A program made the translations under genes and the position numbers. DNA of 64,000 nucleotides from Tamarix chinensis (Eukaryota; Streptophyta; Magnoliopsida; Caryophyllales; Tamaricaceae). Position 1 is the first letter of the stretch. Each line of letters starts with the position of its first letter. The notes beneath the pieces were generated by a model, which did not search any database, was not told the origin of the DNA, and saw nothing but the letters and a program-made list of their open reading frames with translations. Location: positions 31,165,262-31,229,261 of the forward strand of contig CM060175.1 in NCBI GenBank assembly GCA_030549775.1, given 5' to 3'. Positions 34,903 to 46,867 of this stretch are shown here, one piece after another.

Positions 34903-36438
34903 GGATTTTATCATTCATCATGATATAGTGAGAGCTCTTAATCATTGGTCACACTAATTGAGGACCCAATAGTTTGTGCTACACACGGATCATGAGTCGC
35001 TGAAGTACATTAATGGCTAAAATAAGCTTAATCCGAGGCATACAAGAAGGGTAGAATTTTTACAATCATTTTCTTTTGCAACCAAACATAAAAGTGGAAA
35101 AATGAATGTAATAGTAGATGCATTTTCTAGGATATATGGTATGATCTCTTTGTTAGAATCAAGAGTATTGGGGTTTGGGTGCATTAGAGAGCTCTACAAG
35201 GAATATGAAGATAAGAATATGAGGTATTCTTTCATCCAAGATGGGTTCCTCTTCAAGAACAACAAGCAAGAATTACTTTTGAGGGAAGTGCATGGAGAAG
35301 GACTAGCCAAACACTTCGGCGTCAACAAGACCATGAAGATGCTTAGTGAACATTTTTATTAACCCAAACTTGTGGAAGATGTACAAAGTGTAATAGCTAA
35401 TTGCGTCACTTGTCAAAAGTCCAAGAGTCACTTTCACCAAGGACTCTACACACATTCTCTTAACCCACATCAACCATAGGATCATGTGAGTATGGACTTT
35501 ATTGTAACATTGCCTATGACACAAAGTTAAAATGATTCTATATTGGTGGTGGTGGATTAATTCTCTAAGATGGCTCATTTTGTTGCATGTAATAAGATGG
35601 ATGATGCATCTTATATAGCCAATACATTCTTGAAGGATATAGTTAGGTTGTATGATATTCCTAAATCAATTGTCTCAACTAAGGATACAAAGTTTCTTAT
35701 CTACTTTTGGAAGACCTTGTCGAAGTTAGTTTGTACCAAAATTCTATTCATTACTGTCTACCATCCATAAACTAATAGACAAATTGTGGTCACCACTAGG
35801 ACCCTCATCATGTTCCCTATAATTTTGGTTCACAAATCCTTGAAGGATTGGGACACCAAACTTTCACATGCCGAATTTGCATACAATTATCACCCACTTA
35901 TGCTGCGGGACACTCAACCTATAAAGTAGTATATGGGGGTGAACCCTAATACTACCATATATCTCTTAGCTCTTCCCATCAAATTCCACACCAACTTTGA
36001 AGCATAAGAAAGAGGTATGGTAATGAAGAAGCTTCATGAGTAGGCAAGGTCAAAAATAGAGAGGGTGAATGAAATGAACAAGAATAGGAGATAATATTTG
36101 TACAAATTAGGATATCTACTTTGGCTTCACCGCACAAAGTCCTTCTATAAGAAAAAAACAAACTCATGTCTAGAAGGGATGGTCCATACAAAATTAGTAA
36201 GAAGATTGCTGATAATGCGTATATGCTGGAGCTACCAAAGGAAATGGGAGGTATAACAAACATATTTAATATGGGAGATATACTTCTTTACATTTATCAT
36301 GAACCATTTAAGGACAAGGATCCTGCATTTCAAAAGGGAGAGGAGGATGTAGGAGCATCCTCATTTGATGATCGCATTCTGGTCATTAATTTTTCCAAGT
36401 TTGAGAGCCATAAAACTCTACTTACTTGGAAAAATTAA
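34903..36438 (+). pseudogene. Gypsy RNase H and integrase (element D)
   Basis: RNase H end at 34903-35140 (VRALNHWSH, then NVIVDAFSR). The integrase zinc domain at 35280-35420 keeps H, H and CVTC. In the core the first Asp is present (VSMDFIV), but the second Asp position reads STKD and the Glu position reads RQIVV, so the DDE triad is damaged. The C-terminal domain at 36166-36438 (GPYKISKKIADNAYMLELPKEMGG) stays open about 94 bases past the LTR start at 36345. Stops occur at about 35360, 35478 and later. The 5' half of the element is missing. Confidence 0.8.
36332..36347 (+). other. Polypurine tract inside the pol reading frame
   Basis: AAAAGGGAGAGGAGGA immediately before the LTR start, encoding KGEED in the integrase frame. 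It fits the plus-strand priming site of LTR retrotransposons. Confidence 0.65.
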
Positions 36439-37284
36439 TCATCCAATAAAACCTAGATGTGAAAGCCATATAAGCCATGCAAACTTTGTTAACCTCCCCT
36501 TTGTACCATCCATAAACCGCCCAAAAATAAGGATCCCAAAGCCATGTTTTCCTTAAGTTTCCCCACATCTTTTTAACCTTTTCCCTTGAAATTTCATCCC
36601 TAAAAAATCAACAAAAAATATTCCATATGCACCCTTGAAAGCCACATAAAATAACCACAAGTCCCTCTCAAGTTGTATGTCAAGTCATTTTCAGCACTTA
36701 GAAAGAACAATGTAGATTTGGGGAAGAACAAGGAATGATAGAAGACATTCCTTACTTATTTTTGTTACTTATAAGATTAAAAGGACCTTTATACATTTCC
36801 TTTTGAGTATTATGGTTGTTATATGAGTTAGCACATGGACTAATGGGTGAGGGAAATTCGATCTAAACTTCCATCCCCATGACTGAAACTCATCGGATGG
36901 AACTTAGGTATATTTTTCCCTTTGTTTTAGCTCTAAACACACGTATTAGTTAGCTAATTTGTAATCTTTAATCCTACACTTCTTTTATAAGTGTCAATGA
37001 AAAAAATTAAGGAAAATAAATCGACCTATATTATTTTATCTTAAAACCAATATCCCTTCTCCTTCATTATCTAGGTGTAAGAGTTTGAAGATCTTGCAAA
37101 AATCTTACAAGATTTATCCTAAGCGTTTATACCTGAGGTGATTCTTGCAATATTGTTTCAATAGTTTACCAAGAATAAATTTTTATCCTCTCAAGTCTCC
37201 TCCATTTCTCTATTACATTTTCAATTGTTCTAAAGTTTTAGAATACCAACTCCTAGAAAGACCCAAGTTGGATCTCATATGTAT
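36345..37284 (+). repeat. 3' LTR of element D
   Basis: Starts GGATGTAGGAGCATCC within the pol frame and ends near TCTCATATGTATT. 36540-36815 matches A4 and 37098-37180 matches the complement of A6 (16590-16680). It is a diverged member of the family A group, about 940 bp; the 3' boundary is approximate. Confidence 0.6.
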
Positions 37285-37845
37285 TCTTAGCAAAATTTTC
37301 ACACTAAGGATATAACATCTTTGGCTAAAATATTTTAACTCTTAAAAAATTAGGAAACAAGAGATGAAAAATTATAAACCTTCAAACAATTCTTATAAAC
37401 AAAGAAATACAAATAAGAAAAATAAAATAGGATTACCACCTCTAAGAGAATTTAAGGATTAACTAAAAGCAAAAAAAAAAAAACTCAACCTTTTCCAAAT
37501 CTAACTCTTTCTTGCTTAAGAATAAAATAAGAGATAGCTAGAGAAAATATTAGAATAGATTCATAAATTAGGTGAAAGCTCAAAATGGAAATGGAGCATA
37601 AATGTTGGGAAAACTCAGAATATTTTTGGTGGCTAAAAAGAGGTGAAGGAAAGGGATGATTAGGGCTATATATAACCAATGAATCGGTCAAGAAATGAGT
37701 GAGAGAGTGTAATAAGATAGAAAGCCCTAATTACATTGTTAAAATTTTGGATGGCTAGATGAATTTAATTGGTTAAATACAAGAAAAAAATGGTTTCTTA
37801 GAGAAGGCAAATCTTGTATTTAACCAATTAAGATTTCTTAGAGGT
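37285..37845. other. Unassigned AT-rich interval
   Basis: A minus-strand TTGGTTATATATAG at about 37668-37681 looks like a TATA box, possibly from an LTR. An inverted pair TTGGTTAAATACAAG and CTTGTATTTAACCAA lies at 37770-37830. No gene or complete element is seen. Confidence 0.35.
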
Positions 37846-40396
37846 GGCAAATCAAGATTCTATAAAAATTGGTTAAATACAAGAAAAAAATGGGCATCTC
37901 GGCATGGGAAGTAAATCTCCCAATCGTGTAGTGAAATTATAGAATAAATCATCTATTCTAGTGTTATATATAGGAGAGAGGAAAAATAAGATGAATGATG
38001 AGGCCATCCTCTCCTTTTTTCTAATTTTTCTTTTTTTTTGTTACTAAAATAAGATGCTTGAACATGGTAGACACATAATTAATGTTGGATATATATTAGA
38101 AAGGGTTAAATATTACTTAGGAAACATCTCAAAGTTAGATTAACAAGGCTTCATTTTTATGAAAACACTTTTTTCTAGAAAAATCAAACTTTATAAAAAC
38201 ACTTAGCTCAATAAACCTATCGATTGGTTAAGTTGACCAGTTGACTGTTCTACTAACCTATCAATCAGTTCTCTCAATCTATAGTTGATCCATTCCATCG
38301 AACCAATTCAAGCTTTAATGCATATTTTATGCCAATAAATCTCTTTTTACTCAAAATTTCAAGCCTTTTCAAATTCCTTTTTAGATTAATCCTAACTATA
38401 TTGTCAAATTAAGATAAAACATCATCTAAACTCTATTAAACATGATAATTTCCCATTTTATAAATCAAACTTAGGGACTATAACATTTATATACCCATAT
38501 TATATTATTATTTAAATTATGTGCTAATAATATTTATTTTTCTCATGATGTGGAGTGTTTTTGATGTGTACGAAAGTTGTAAGAAAATTATGCTTCAAAA
38601 GTGTACTAAATCTTGGAAATACTTTAAGTTTTTTTAGCATATCATTACATGGTTGCTAAAGATGAAACTTACCTACTGTGATCAAACTTAAGCAATGGTT
38701 TAGTTTTTTGTGTTAAAAAGGTTAAAAAGAGGCTAAGGTATATAAGTACTCGTGTTATATATTACATTGTAAATAATACTTATAATCATGTGCATTATTT
38801 TTATTTATAAATTTTATGTTTTTAGTGATATAATAATGTCCAAATAGAAAAGAAGAAGAAGAAAAATTCTTACCCTCAAAATAAATCATGCACCGATAAT
38901 AATGCCACTAGATAGGAGTTGGTAGGGAAATAAACTAGGTACGTATACATTAATTATTGATAGGTTCAAACTATAATAACTAACTTGATTTTTAAATTGA
39001 TTCTAAAGGGGATGGAGGGAAAAGATAAAAAAAGGGTACTCAATATGTACCTCTAATAAGAGTGGATGTTTAGGTAAGGGTTAGGGTAGATAAGAAAATG
39101 GGGAAGGCTACTAATTACACTAGAAGGCAAATCAAGATTCTATAAAAATTGGTTAAATACAAGAAAAAAATGGGCATCTCGGCATGGGAAGTAAATCTCC
39201 CAATCGTGTAGTGAAATTATAGAATAAATCATCTATTCTAGTGTTATATATAGGAGAGAGGAAAAATAAGATGAATGATGAGGCCATCCTCTCCTTTTTT
39301 CTAATTTTTCTTTTTTTTTGTTACTAAAATAAGATGCTTGAACATGGTAGACACATAATTAATGTTGGATATATATTAAAAAGGGTTAAATATTACTTAG
39401 GAAACATCTCAAAGTTAGATTAACAAGGCTTCATTTTTATGAAAACACTTTTTTCTAGAAAAATCAAACTTTATAAAAACACTTAGCTCAATAAACCTAT
39501 CGATTGGTTAAGTTGACCAGTTGACTGTTCTACTAACCTATCAATCAGTTCTCTCAATCTATAGTTGATCCATTCCATCGAACCAATTCAAGCTTTAATG
39601 CATATTTTATGCCAATAAATCTCTTTTTACTCAAAATTTCAAGCCTTTTCAAATTCCTTTTTAGATTAATCCTAACTATATTGTCAAATTAAGATAAAAC
39701 ATCATCTAAACTCTATTAAACATGATAATTTCCCATTTTATAAATCAAACTTAGGGACTATAACATTTATATACCCATATTATATTATTATTTAAATTAT
39801 GTGCTAATAATATTTATTTTTCTCATGATGTGGAGTGTTTTTGATGTGTACGAAAGTTGTAAGAAAATTATGCTTCAAAAGTGTACTAAATCTTGGAAAT
39901 ACTTTAAGTTTTTTTAGCATATCATTACATGGTTGCTAAAGATGAAACTTACCTACTGTGATCAAACTTAAGCAATGGTTTAGTTTTTTGTGTTAAAAAG
40001 GTTAAAAAGAGGCTAAGGTATATAAGTACTCGTGTTATATATTACATTGTAAATAATACTTATAATCATGTGCATTATTTTTATTTATAAATTTTATGTT
40101 TTTAGTGATATAATAATGTCCAAATAGAAAAGAAGAAGAAGAAAAATTCTTACCCTCAAAATAAATCATGCACCGATAATAATGCCACTAGATAGGAGTT
40201 GGTAGGGAAATAAACTAGGTACGTATACATTAATTATTGATAGGTTCAAACTATAATAACTAACTTGATTTTTAAATTGATTCTAAAGGGGATGGAGGGA
40301 AAAGATAAAAAAAGGGGTACTCAATATGTACCTCTAATAAGAGTGGATGTTTAGGTAAGGGTTAGGGTAGATAAGAAAATGGGGAAGGCTACTAAT
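37846..40396 (+). repeat. Direct tandem duplication, 1.27-kb unit, nearly identical
   Basis: Copy 1 is 37846-39115 and copy 2 is 39126-40396, separated by a 10-base filler TACACTAGAA. Comparing line by line I find one substitution (G at 38099, A at 39379) and one inserted G in copy 2 (the run before GTACTCAATATG). The unit includes TnpA-like coding remnants of the CACTA relic and a TCGATTGGTT-type segment. The duplication is either very recent or an assembly artefact. Confidence 0.95.
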
Positions 40397-40410
40397 GAAC
40401 CAACACAACA
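38560..40410 (+). pseudogene. TnpA-like (Transposase_24-type) remnants
   Basis: Weak reading: VYESCKKIMLQKCTKSWKYFK at 38570-38635, then a Lys-rich segment ending in NKSCTDNNATR near 38890, both repeated in the second duplicate. The order resembles the plant En/Spm-associated protein region. Intron-like AT-rich gaps and stops are frequent. The call depends on the neighbouring peptidase and terminus. Confidence 0.35.
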
Positions 40411-41429
40411 AATCTTTGATAAAAATGTAAGTATTAAGCATTATATTTTTCAATATTATTTTCTTATCATTTATTACTGTAAAGTACAATAATTTTTCTA
40501 ATATGAGGATGTATAAGTAACAGGAGCACAAGCAAGTTGTCAAAATGACATCCAAACTCAAGTTTTATCGACTGAGGAACATGGTCATTAATTCAAAGGG
40601 ATTTTACATGGTGATTTATTATCAAGTACTTTTGGGTGAACTCTTAGTTCCCATAATACTAAGGAAGAAATCACATGTTTAAGAGCTAGGTCAAATACTT
40701 TAAGAGCAAGCTAGTTAGAGTTAATTGCCACCCAATAAGGGTTGAGGAGAAACTTATAAAGTACATGAATACAAGTAAATTTAGATTAGTGGTTGTCATT
40801 ATTGTTATCACTACTATTATACTCGTCCCTAATCTTACAACCTCTAATATTAGACCTATCCTTAAAGACCCTAAGGTAATATATTTTAATTTTAATTATT
40901 TTCTTTTTTAAAGTGTATATGCATTTGATATATATGAAATTAATGTAACTCTTGAATATAGGGTGAATATATATGTTATCTCAAGACATAACAAGAATGG
41001 GCTATTATCACCTAAGGAATCACTCACATTTTTGATGAGAGATTATTGGAGCTTGACTTATTTTGAGTAATTATAAGCAACATCCATGCTGAATGTGCTT
41101 TTTTGAAGTTACCCTTTTTGAAAGATGGAGACCTTGATTTTATATACTTCTTAGAGGAGATGATTGCATGATCATACCATCTAGTTATTTTCAAGGACAG
41201 ATTATGATTATTAATAGCAATAGTTAAACTAATTAATTCCCTAATTGTTATCTATTAACCTTTTTTCTTTTTCCAACTAGGATGGTAACATTTTTTTAAA
41301 GAAAATTAAGTCATGAGGATCAATGAGAGAAAGAATTATAGGATGAAAGAAAGACATTGTGTGTAAGACACACCACATCTCTTATCAACTATCAAATGTT
41401 ACCCTATGGAGAGTATATTTTAACGAGGT

Positions 41430-42460
41430 CTTGCTCTATCAAGATTTGAGCATAGAGGTTGAATTACCGTTACAATTGTTTTTCAAGGCCTAAGAAGTCA
41501 ATTTATATATAGGAGCTGAATACTTATTTCATTTATTGGCTAGAGAGTTGCTACAAGTCCAACATATAAAGACATACATATGGTATATTTTCATTCAATT
41601 TTAATATATAGCTATATTAACAAAAATTATATATATATATATATTAAATTATTAATAATACATAATTATATAATTATTTCTTTATAGGTTTTTAAAAGAT
41701 AGAATTTTACATGAGGAAAATGACCACAAGTACGAATTTTTATGTCCTCAAGTGATATCCTATGGGGAGCTTTAGTTAACCAGGGGAGTATGCAGTCCAA
41801 GTGATGAGGGTAGCTTTTCATCAATTTATTTTTATGATATTTCATTTTAATTTAAATTGGGTTTGGATCATTTTATATCCTTCATAAAATTTTGCATGCT
41901 GGTTTGACTCCTTAGGAGGAAGATTGTGTGAAATTCCATAAATGGTTATTGATAAGTAGTTAATTGATTTTTAGCTTTAATATATTTGTTTCATGAGTTA
42001 CCTATTATACAATATAATTAATATATCTCTATTAATCAATTATGTTGTCTAAGAAATATCTAAAGAAGCAAAAAGAAAGACCTAAATTAGTACACATATG
42101 GGCTATTATGAAGGTGTGTAAGTGTAAGCAATATCTTTTATATGTTTGAATGTTACCCTTTAGTATAATTCTAATAAGTTAATGTGTGTTTTTCACTTAA
42201 TGTTTTTTTTGAAACAAGGAGAAAATTATAGTTGTGACTATTTTTTTATATATAAAATATATGAGAGGGGTCATTGTAAAATAATGTAGTGGATATTTGG
42301 AGTTATGTATTGATCACCATAAACAGATTTATTAATGTTGTTCTTGAATTAAATTCTTATAACCATGCAAATTGTGATATTTTTATTTCTTTATTAGGTA
42401 TATCAAAATGATGAGGTTATATTTTTGGATAATCACATTAATGAGGTTAGATGAGAGTGT
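41430..42460 (+). pseudogene. Ulp1/C48-like peptidase region of a CACTA element
   Basis: Read as several exons on the plus strand: IEVELPLQLFFKA and YIGAEYLFHLLARELLQV (41440-41580), YEFLCPQVISYG (41740-41775), LNWVWIILY with FDSLGGRLCEI (41858-41930), SKKYLKKQKERPKLV (42047-42090), then KQGENYSCDYFFIYKIYERG (42212-42270) and NHINEVR (42430-42450). The order matches the Ulp1-like domain of plant transposons: the Asp (FDSL), the Gln (KQ) and the Cys (SCDY) are in place, while the expected His before W is Asn. Stops occur in between. Such domains resemble SUMO proteases; the role in transposons is unknown. Confidence 0.55.
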
Positions 42461-42639
42461 TTATTTTTTCTTTGAACTAGCCAGCTAAGGATTTTGGGTT
42501 ATAGGTAGTTTTTCCAAAATAAAAAAAAACAAATGAAAAGATCTTTTATGTCAACTTGATTATTTGTAAGATTTATGTTAAGGAATTAAATTCTTATAAT
42601 TATTGATGGTTGTATATTAGTTTTGTATATATAATAGAG

Positions 42640-42835
42640 TATATTTGATTATATTTCATAGATTTGTTTTAAGCCGTGTAAATGCATGGAATACATAACA
42701 CTAATGCTTATGTATCAGTTTGAATATATATAATGAGTATACATGATTATTTTTTATAGACTGGGTTTAAGCTGTATATATGCATGGAATACATAACACT
42801 AATGATTGTTTATCAGTTTATATATATATATATAC
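42640..42835 (+). repeat. Tandem repeat, unit about 98 bp, two copies
   Basis: GCATGGAATACATAACACTA begins at 42684 and again at 42782; the surrounding 98 bases are alike, with a (TA)n tract at 42822-42834. Confidence 0.85.
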
Positions 42836-42856
42836 GTGAGCACGTTTGGTATGTGG

Positions 42857-43259
42857 CACTAGTATAAGTATTGCTTTATTTTTAAAAAGAGTTGTAGACA
42901 ACGATTTTACTCTATAACCATAGTATATAACCAAGTGTGAATTTTTTCAAAACTATTTTGTTTGAGTGCAGATGGTAGTTATAAATTAAAATCCTTATCT
43001 ATATTTTTGTGGTAACTTCTTTTAAAAATTGTTTGGAGAAATAAATGGTCGTTTTAAATTTAAACCACCCTCTATACTTAAGTTTGCAAAATAGTTGTAA
43101 ACTAAAACCGTTGTCTATTTATTAGCACATTTTATAATTACTATTTATTTATTTTTATTTTTTTAAGTCATCATCTTTTGAACACTTGTCTATAGTATAG
43201 TTGTTGGGGGCTTGCATGACTGTTTATTACCGTCTTTTATCATAAATTTTGTACTAGTG
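42857..43259 (+). repeat. CACTA 3' terminal and subterminal region
   Basis: Ends GTACTAGTG at 43259. CACTAGTATAAG at 42857 is a similar word in the opposite sense, so the interval could also be a small non-autonomous CACTA of 403 bp, but the flanking triplets TGG and TCA do not form a TSD. Subterminal words with ACAACG and CGTTGT alternate through it. Confidence 0.5.
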
Positions 43260-43537
43260 TCATTTAGGCCTTACATTGTCTATTTTTTCCTTTTGTTGAA
43301 AAATATAATTTTACTAACAAATTTTTCCCATTTTCCTTTTTTCATTTGCGCTTCAAATATTTTTTATTTTCAAATATGTGTATATATTTGGGCTCTTACA
43401 CTTATTGTGCGTCTATTCTTAAATTTTCATGATTTGCTTTTCAAATTTATTTAATATTTTCTTTTTCTGCACCAATTAATCACTAAAAATTATAAATAGA
43501 CATTCATGCCCCTATCATGGTCGAAAACAACCCTCCT
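43260..43537. other. Unassigned AT-rich interval
   Basis: Between the CACTA terminus and the LTR of element F. No ORF with recognisable content; T-rich on the plus strand. Confidence 0.35.
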
Positions 43538-44039
43538 TGATGATGGCAACCATATCTTTAATTTAGCTTGTTTTATTCAACCAATCCTAACAATAATCTA
43601 AATTCCACTCAAACTTTACCTAATTTCTTTCACCACCAGCCATCCTTGTTTATTCAAGTAAACTACAAGATAAACTAACCCTTCCCCTCCAAACTATGAA
43701 ATGTTCCTTATAGCTAATTTGTATATAAAAGTAACTAACAAGAATCCTAATCAAAACAATGATGCTGACTTGAAATTTTGACTAGGCTTCTTGACTTGTA
43801 GATTTAACTTTCATGTATAATAACTCTCTTTGAAATTGCTTGTAACACATGAAATCTTATTTATCTTAAATTCTTAACTTATTTGATCTTCTTCCTACAA
43901 ATTGTTTTTATACCTACAAGAATGAATATCATTAACGTTAGCCATATTATTATTATCAAAGACATATAATGTGATCGGTTCCATAATAAAGTATGCTAAA
44001 TCACTATCATATTGAGCATCTATGGATGCTCTTGCATCA
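43538..44039 (-). repeat. 3' LTR of element F
   Basis: Minus strand begins TGATGCAAGAGCATCCATAG at 44039 within pol and probably ends CCATCATCA at 43538. The first 300 bases match 46868-47181. The 3' boundary is the least certain; no clear TSD. Confidence 0.6.
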
Positions 44040-45195
44040 TTATCCACATATTGAGAGGAATTTATCCTCAAATTGACATCAATAAAGTAAGGAGAGAAAT
44101 CACCAACATTAAATGTCCTTGAAACATCGTCATATAATTCTGGAAGCTCAAGTTCGTAAGCATTTTCCCCAAATTTTCTAAGGATATTAAATGCTCCATG
44201 TTCTTTTGACATTAATTTATGATTTCTTATATTAAATAATCTTTTTGTACGCAAATGTAACTACACTAAATCATCAGGAGAAAATACATGTTGAGTGTGC
44301 TTTTTGTTAGCTTGTTTTTTTGCATCTTACATTGGTTTGTTCTATGTTCCCTTTGATTTGTTGATGAAGCTTTTGGAATAACTCTCTATTAATTCCTTAG
44401 CCTCATAGCTTTTAAATTCACCTTTCTTCAAGGGTACCATATCAATTGGTATGTATGGTTTCACTCTATACACAATCTTGAATGGACTTATATGTTTAGT
44501 ACTTGAAGGACTTATATTATAAGCAAACTTTGCATAAGATAACTTAATATCCCAATCTTTAGTACTTTTACTTAACAATCTTCTTAACAAGGTTCCAAGA
44601 GTATGGTTTGTAACTTCAATTTTCCATCGATTTGTGGATGATGGGAAATACTAAATAATAAATTGGTGCCTAACATGTGTCATAATATTTTCCAAAAGTA
44701 ACTAAAAAACTTGGCATCCCTATCCAAAATAATACTTTTAGGTATGCCATGTAGTCTCACAATTTATTTGAAATACAAATCATAGTTCTATTACATGAAA
44801 TAAATCGAGCCATTTTAGTAAATCTATAGAATCTTTACCTCTTTATATTCTAGGAAACCCTAAGATAAAGTCCATACCAGCTCCTTCCCATGGTTGATTA
44901 GGCTTAGGTAATAGTGTATATAAACCTTTGTGAAATAAACTTTTACTCTTTTTATAATTAACACATCAATTTACTATAATTTGTACACCCTTTATCATGC
45001 GTGGCCAATAGAAATTTTCTTGCAATATTTCTAATTTTTTTTAGTACCAAAATGGCATGCAATTACTCCTTCATGTACCTCTTTTATAAGTAAATTCTTT
45101 TTACTTGACCTTAGTACACAAAGTCTATTAACTTTAAATAAGAATACATATTTTATTGTATAATTGTCCAAGTTTCCATTTTCTCTGCATGCCCA
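43895..45195 (-). pseudogene. Gypsy integrase of element F
   Basis: The C-terminal ORF (44254-43895) has the domain FNILRKFGENAYELELPELY and FNVGDFSPYF and runs about 145 bases into the LTR. Upstream, 44590-44342 shows KDWDIKLSYAKFAYN, SPFKIVYRVKPYIPID. From 44600 to 45195 the core is decayed with many stops. Solo LTR G2 (45201-46727) separates it from the RNase H end. Confidence 0.75.
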
Positions 45196-45200
45196 ATATT

Positions 45201-46727
45201 TGATTCATATGAAATATAAGTTAAATCATTCTAAGGAAGATGGTGGATTAGGATAATTACATTTGAAATAGAAAACATAAATGAAGGTTGAATAAGAGAA
45301 AAATATGAACTTAAGTACCCCTTAAATCCATATGCTTACAATCACCATCCAAGGTATTCAATTCTTGGAATAGAGAAGAAAAGATTTTGAGGATAAATTC
45401 AATAAAACTCTTCACTCAAGTTAAAGGCGTATCTTACCATAGGGAGGAAAATATGAGTCAACTAAAAAATTCCTTTCATTTATATGTGACTCTAACATTT
45501 ATAAGAAAATTTTAGGTCCTTTGAGTTACAAAAATACCATAATGACCTTTTGTGGTCTTATTTAGTTACATTTTAACTAGCCTAAAACTAAAGGGGTTTT
45601 AAGCTAGTTAATATGATTTAGTTTTGGTTGAATCCAAACTAGTAGTTAAAATGGGAGCTAAATAACTATTTTGATGCTTGAACATGGAAATAAGCCATCA
45701 TAGGTAGTATGGCCATAATTTTGACCATCATGCCCCTTCCTATTCCCTTACAATATGATTAAGACAATTTCCACAAGTTAACTAGCTAAAAAACATCATT
45801 AGGAAGCTAAAGTACAAGTAACCCTTTTGAGTGATGTCCTAATATTACAAAAGGACCTAATTTGCATGCCTTTTTTTTAACCCGAGTTAGCTGCTGAATT
45901 ATCCTTGTTGCTTCATGTCCCTTACCTTATGTTGTTGTGCCAAAGGTGGCTCAAAAAGCTAGCAAAAATCGTACCTTATGGCTGCTACTATTGGTGGTAT
46001 ATATTTTTGTTTTAAGGGAATGAAAATTAGCTATAGAAAACATATATAAGAGCCCTTCCCATGCCATGTTTGCTAAATTTAATTTTACTTGCAAGTTAAG
46101 GTCTAATCTAACTAGCAATGTGAAAGGGATGATTCCTAGTACTACAATCAGTATAAAAGTTACAAAAGTTACAGCAAAAATCCCTTGCATAATCCATACT
46201 TTTCCCCCTTGGTTTTTTGCATCGCTTAACCTAAAAGTTGATAGTTAAACTCACTGCTATAGTAGCTATGAGTTGCTAGCTATATGACCTCATTTTTGTG
46301 CCACATTTGTCCTAAAAATTGAGTGAAAAGGGTAACTATGGCTATAGGGCTATTGCAAAAATGTGGCTTGCATTTGTCCCCACTTAGCTGTATTGATGAG
46401 CCATAAAAAATTATCAAAAGGTGGTGGCTGGAATAATGTTGTTTCATGGCTTGGAATGAAGCTATTAACTTTTTCTCCTAAAAAAAGCATTTGAGATTAT
46501 CATACTTAGTGAAATAATTGGTTTCCTTTGTGTAATTCCTCTAAGATAAGTTTCTTTGAATTGTTTATCCTTGTTTATCCTTGTTGTGAATTGGTTTTTT
46601 TATCTCTTTTTTTTGTTGGCCTAAAATACCCTTGAATAATGGTTCTTAAAATGAGCTAAAATGGAAATAAAAGTGATCGTTAAATTTTTTAGAAAACTTT
46701 TATGTGTAGTTGGATGCTCTTTCATTG
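45201..46727 (-). mobile_element. Solo LTR of family G (G2), 1527 bp, with TSD
   Basis: Minus strand starts CAATGAAAGAGCATCC (TGATG changed at two positions) and ends TTTCATATGAATCA. Perfect TSD ATATT at 45196-45200 and 46728-46732. Aligns with the copy at 20582-21977. Confidence 0.82.
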
Positions 46728-46732
46728 ATATT

Positions 46733-46867
46733 CTTCATGAAATTCTTCATAATTATGATAAATTTCTTTTAGTATTTCAAAGCCTAAAAATTTAGCATCC
46801 AACTTGACAAGTAATGTTGATCTTTTTAAAAGGAAAATTTGCTACTATATTTTCTTTACCATCTAAG
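46733..46867 (-). pseudogene. RNase H end of element F
   Basis: The minus strand reads HLDGKENIVANFPFKK and then decayed sequence toward the integrase. On its upstream side it is joined directly to LTR sequence at 46868, so gag, protease, RT and the rest of the 5' LTR were deleted. Confidence 0.6.

Larger units (their letters stand above)
38560..43259 (+). mobile_element. CACTA-type (En/Spm) DNA transposon relic
   Basis: Built from TnpA-like fragments inside the tandem duplication, a Ulp1-like peptidase region (41430-42460) and a 3' terminus reading AAATTTTGTACTAGTG, whose complement CACTAGTACAAAATTT is a CACTA-type end. Subterminal inverted repeats (GTAGACAACGATTTTA at 42892 and TAAAACCGTTGTCTAT at 43092) fit such ends. 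The 5' end was not located, and no 3-bp TSD could be checked. No TNP2 transposase was recognised, so it is probably deleted or non-autonomous. Confidence 0.55.

Noticed and set aside
37485..37691. Minus-strand ORF with membrane-like composition
   Set aside because: AT-rich, downstream of a TATA-like word that looks LTR-derived; no domain and no second copy.
40334..40561. Minus-strand ORF rich in Leu and Ile
   Set aside because: Opposite strand of the CACTA relic and partly in the tandem duplication; no support.
42857..43259. Complete 403-bp CACTA miniature element
   Set aside because: Both ends start with CACTAG, but the flanking triplets TGG and TCA do not match and the ends differ after six bases. 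Kept only as a possibility.
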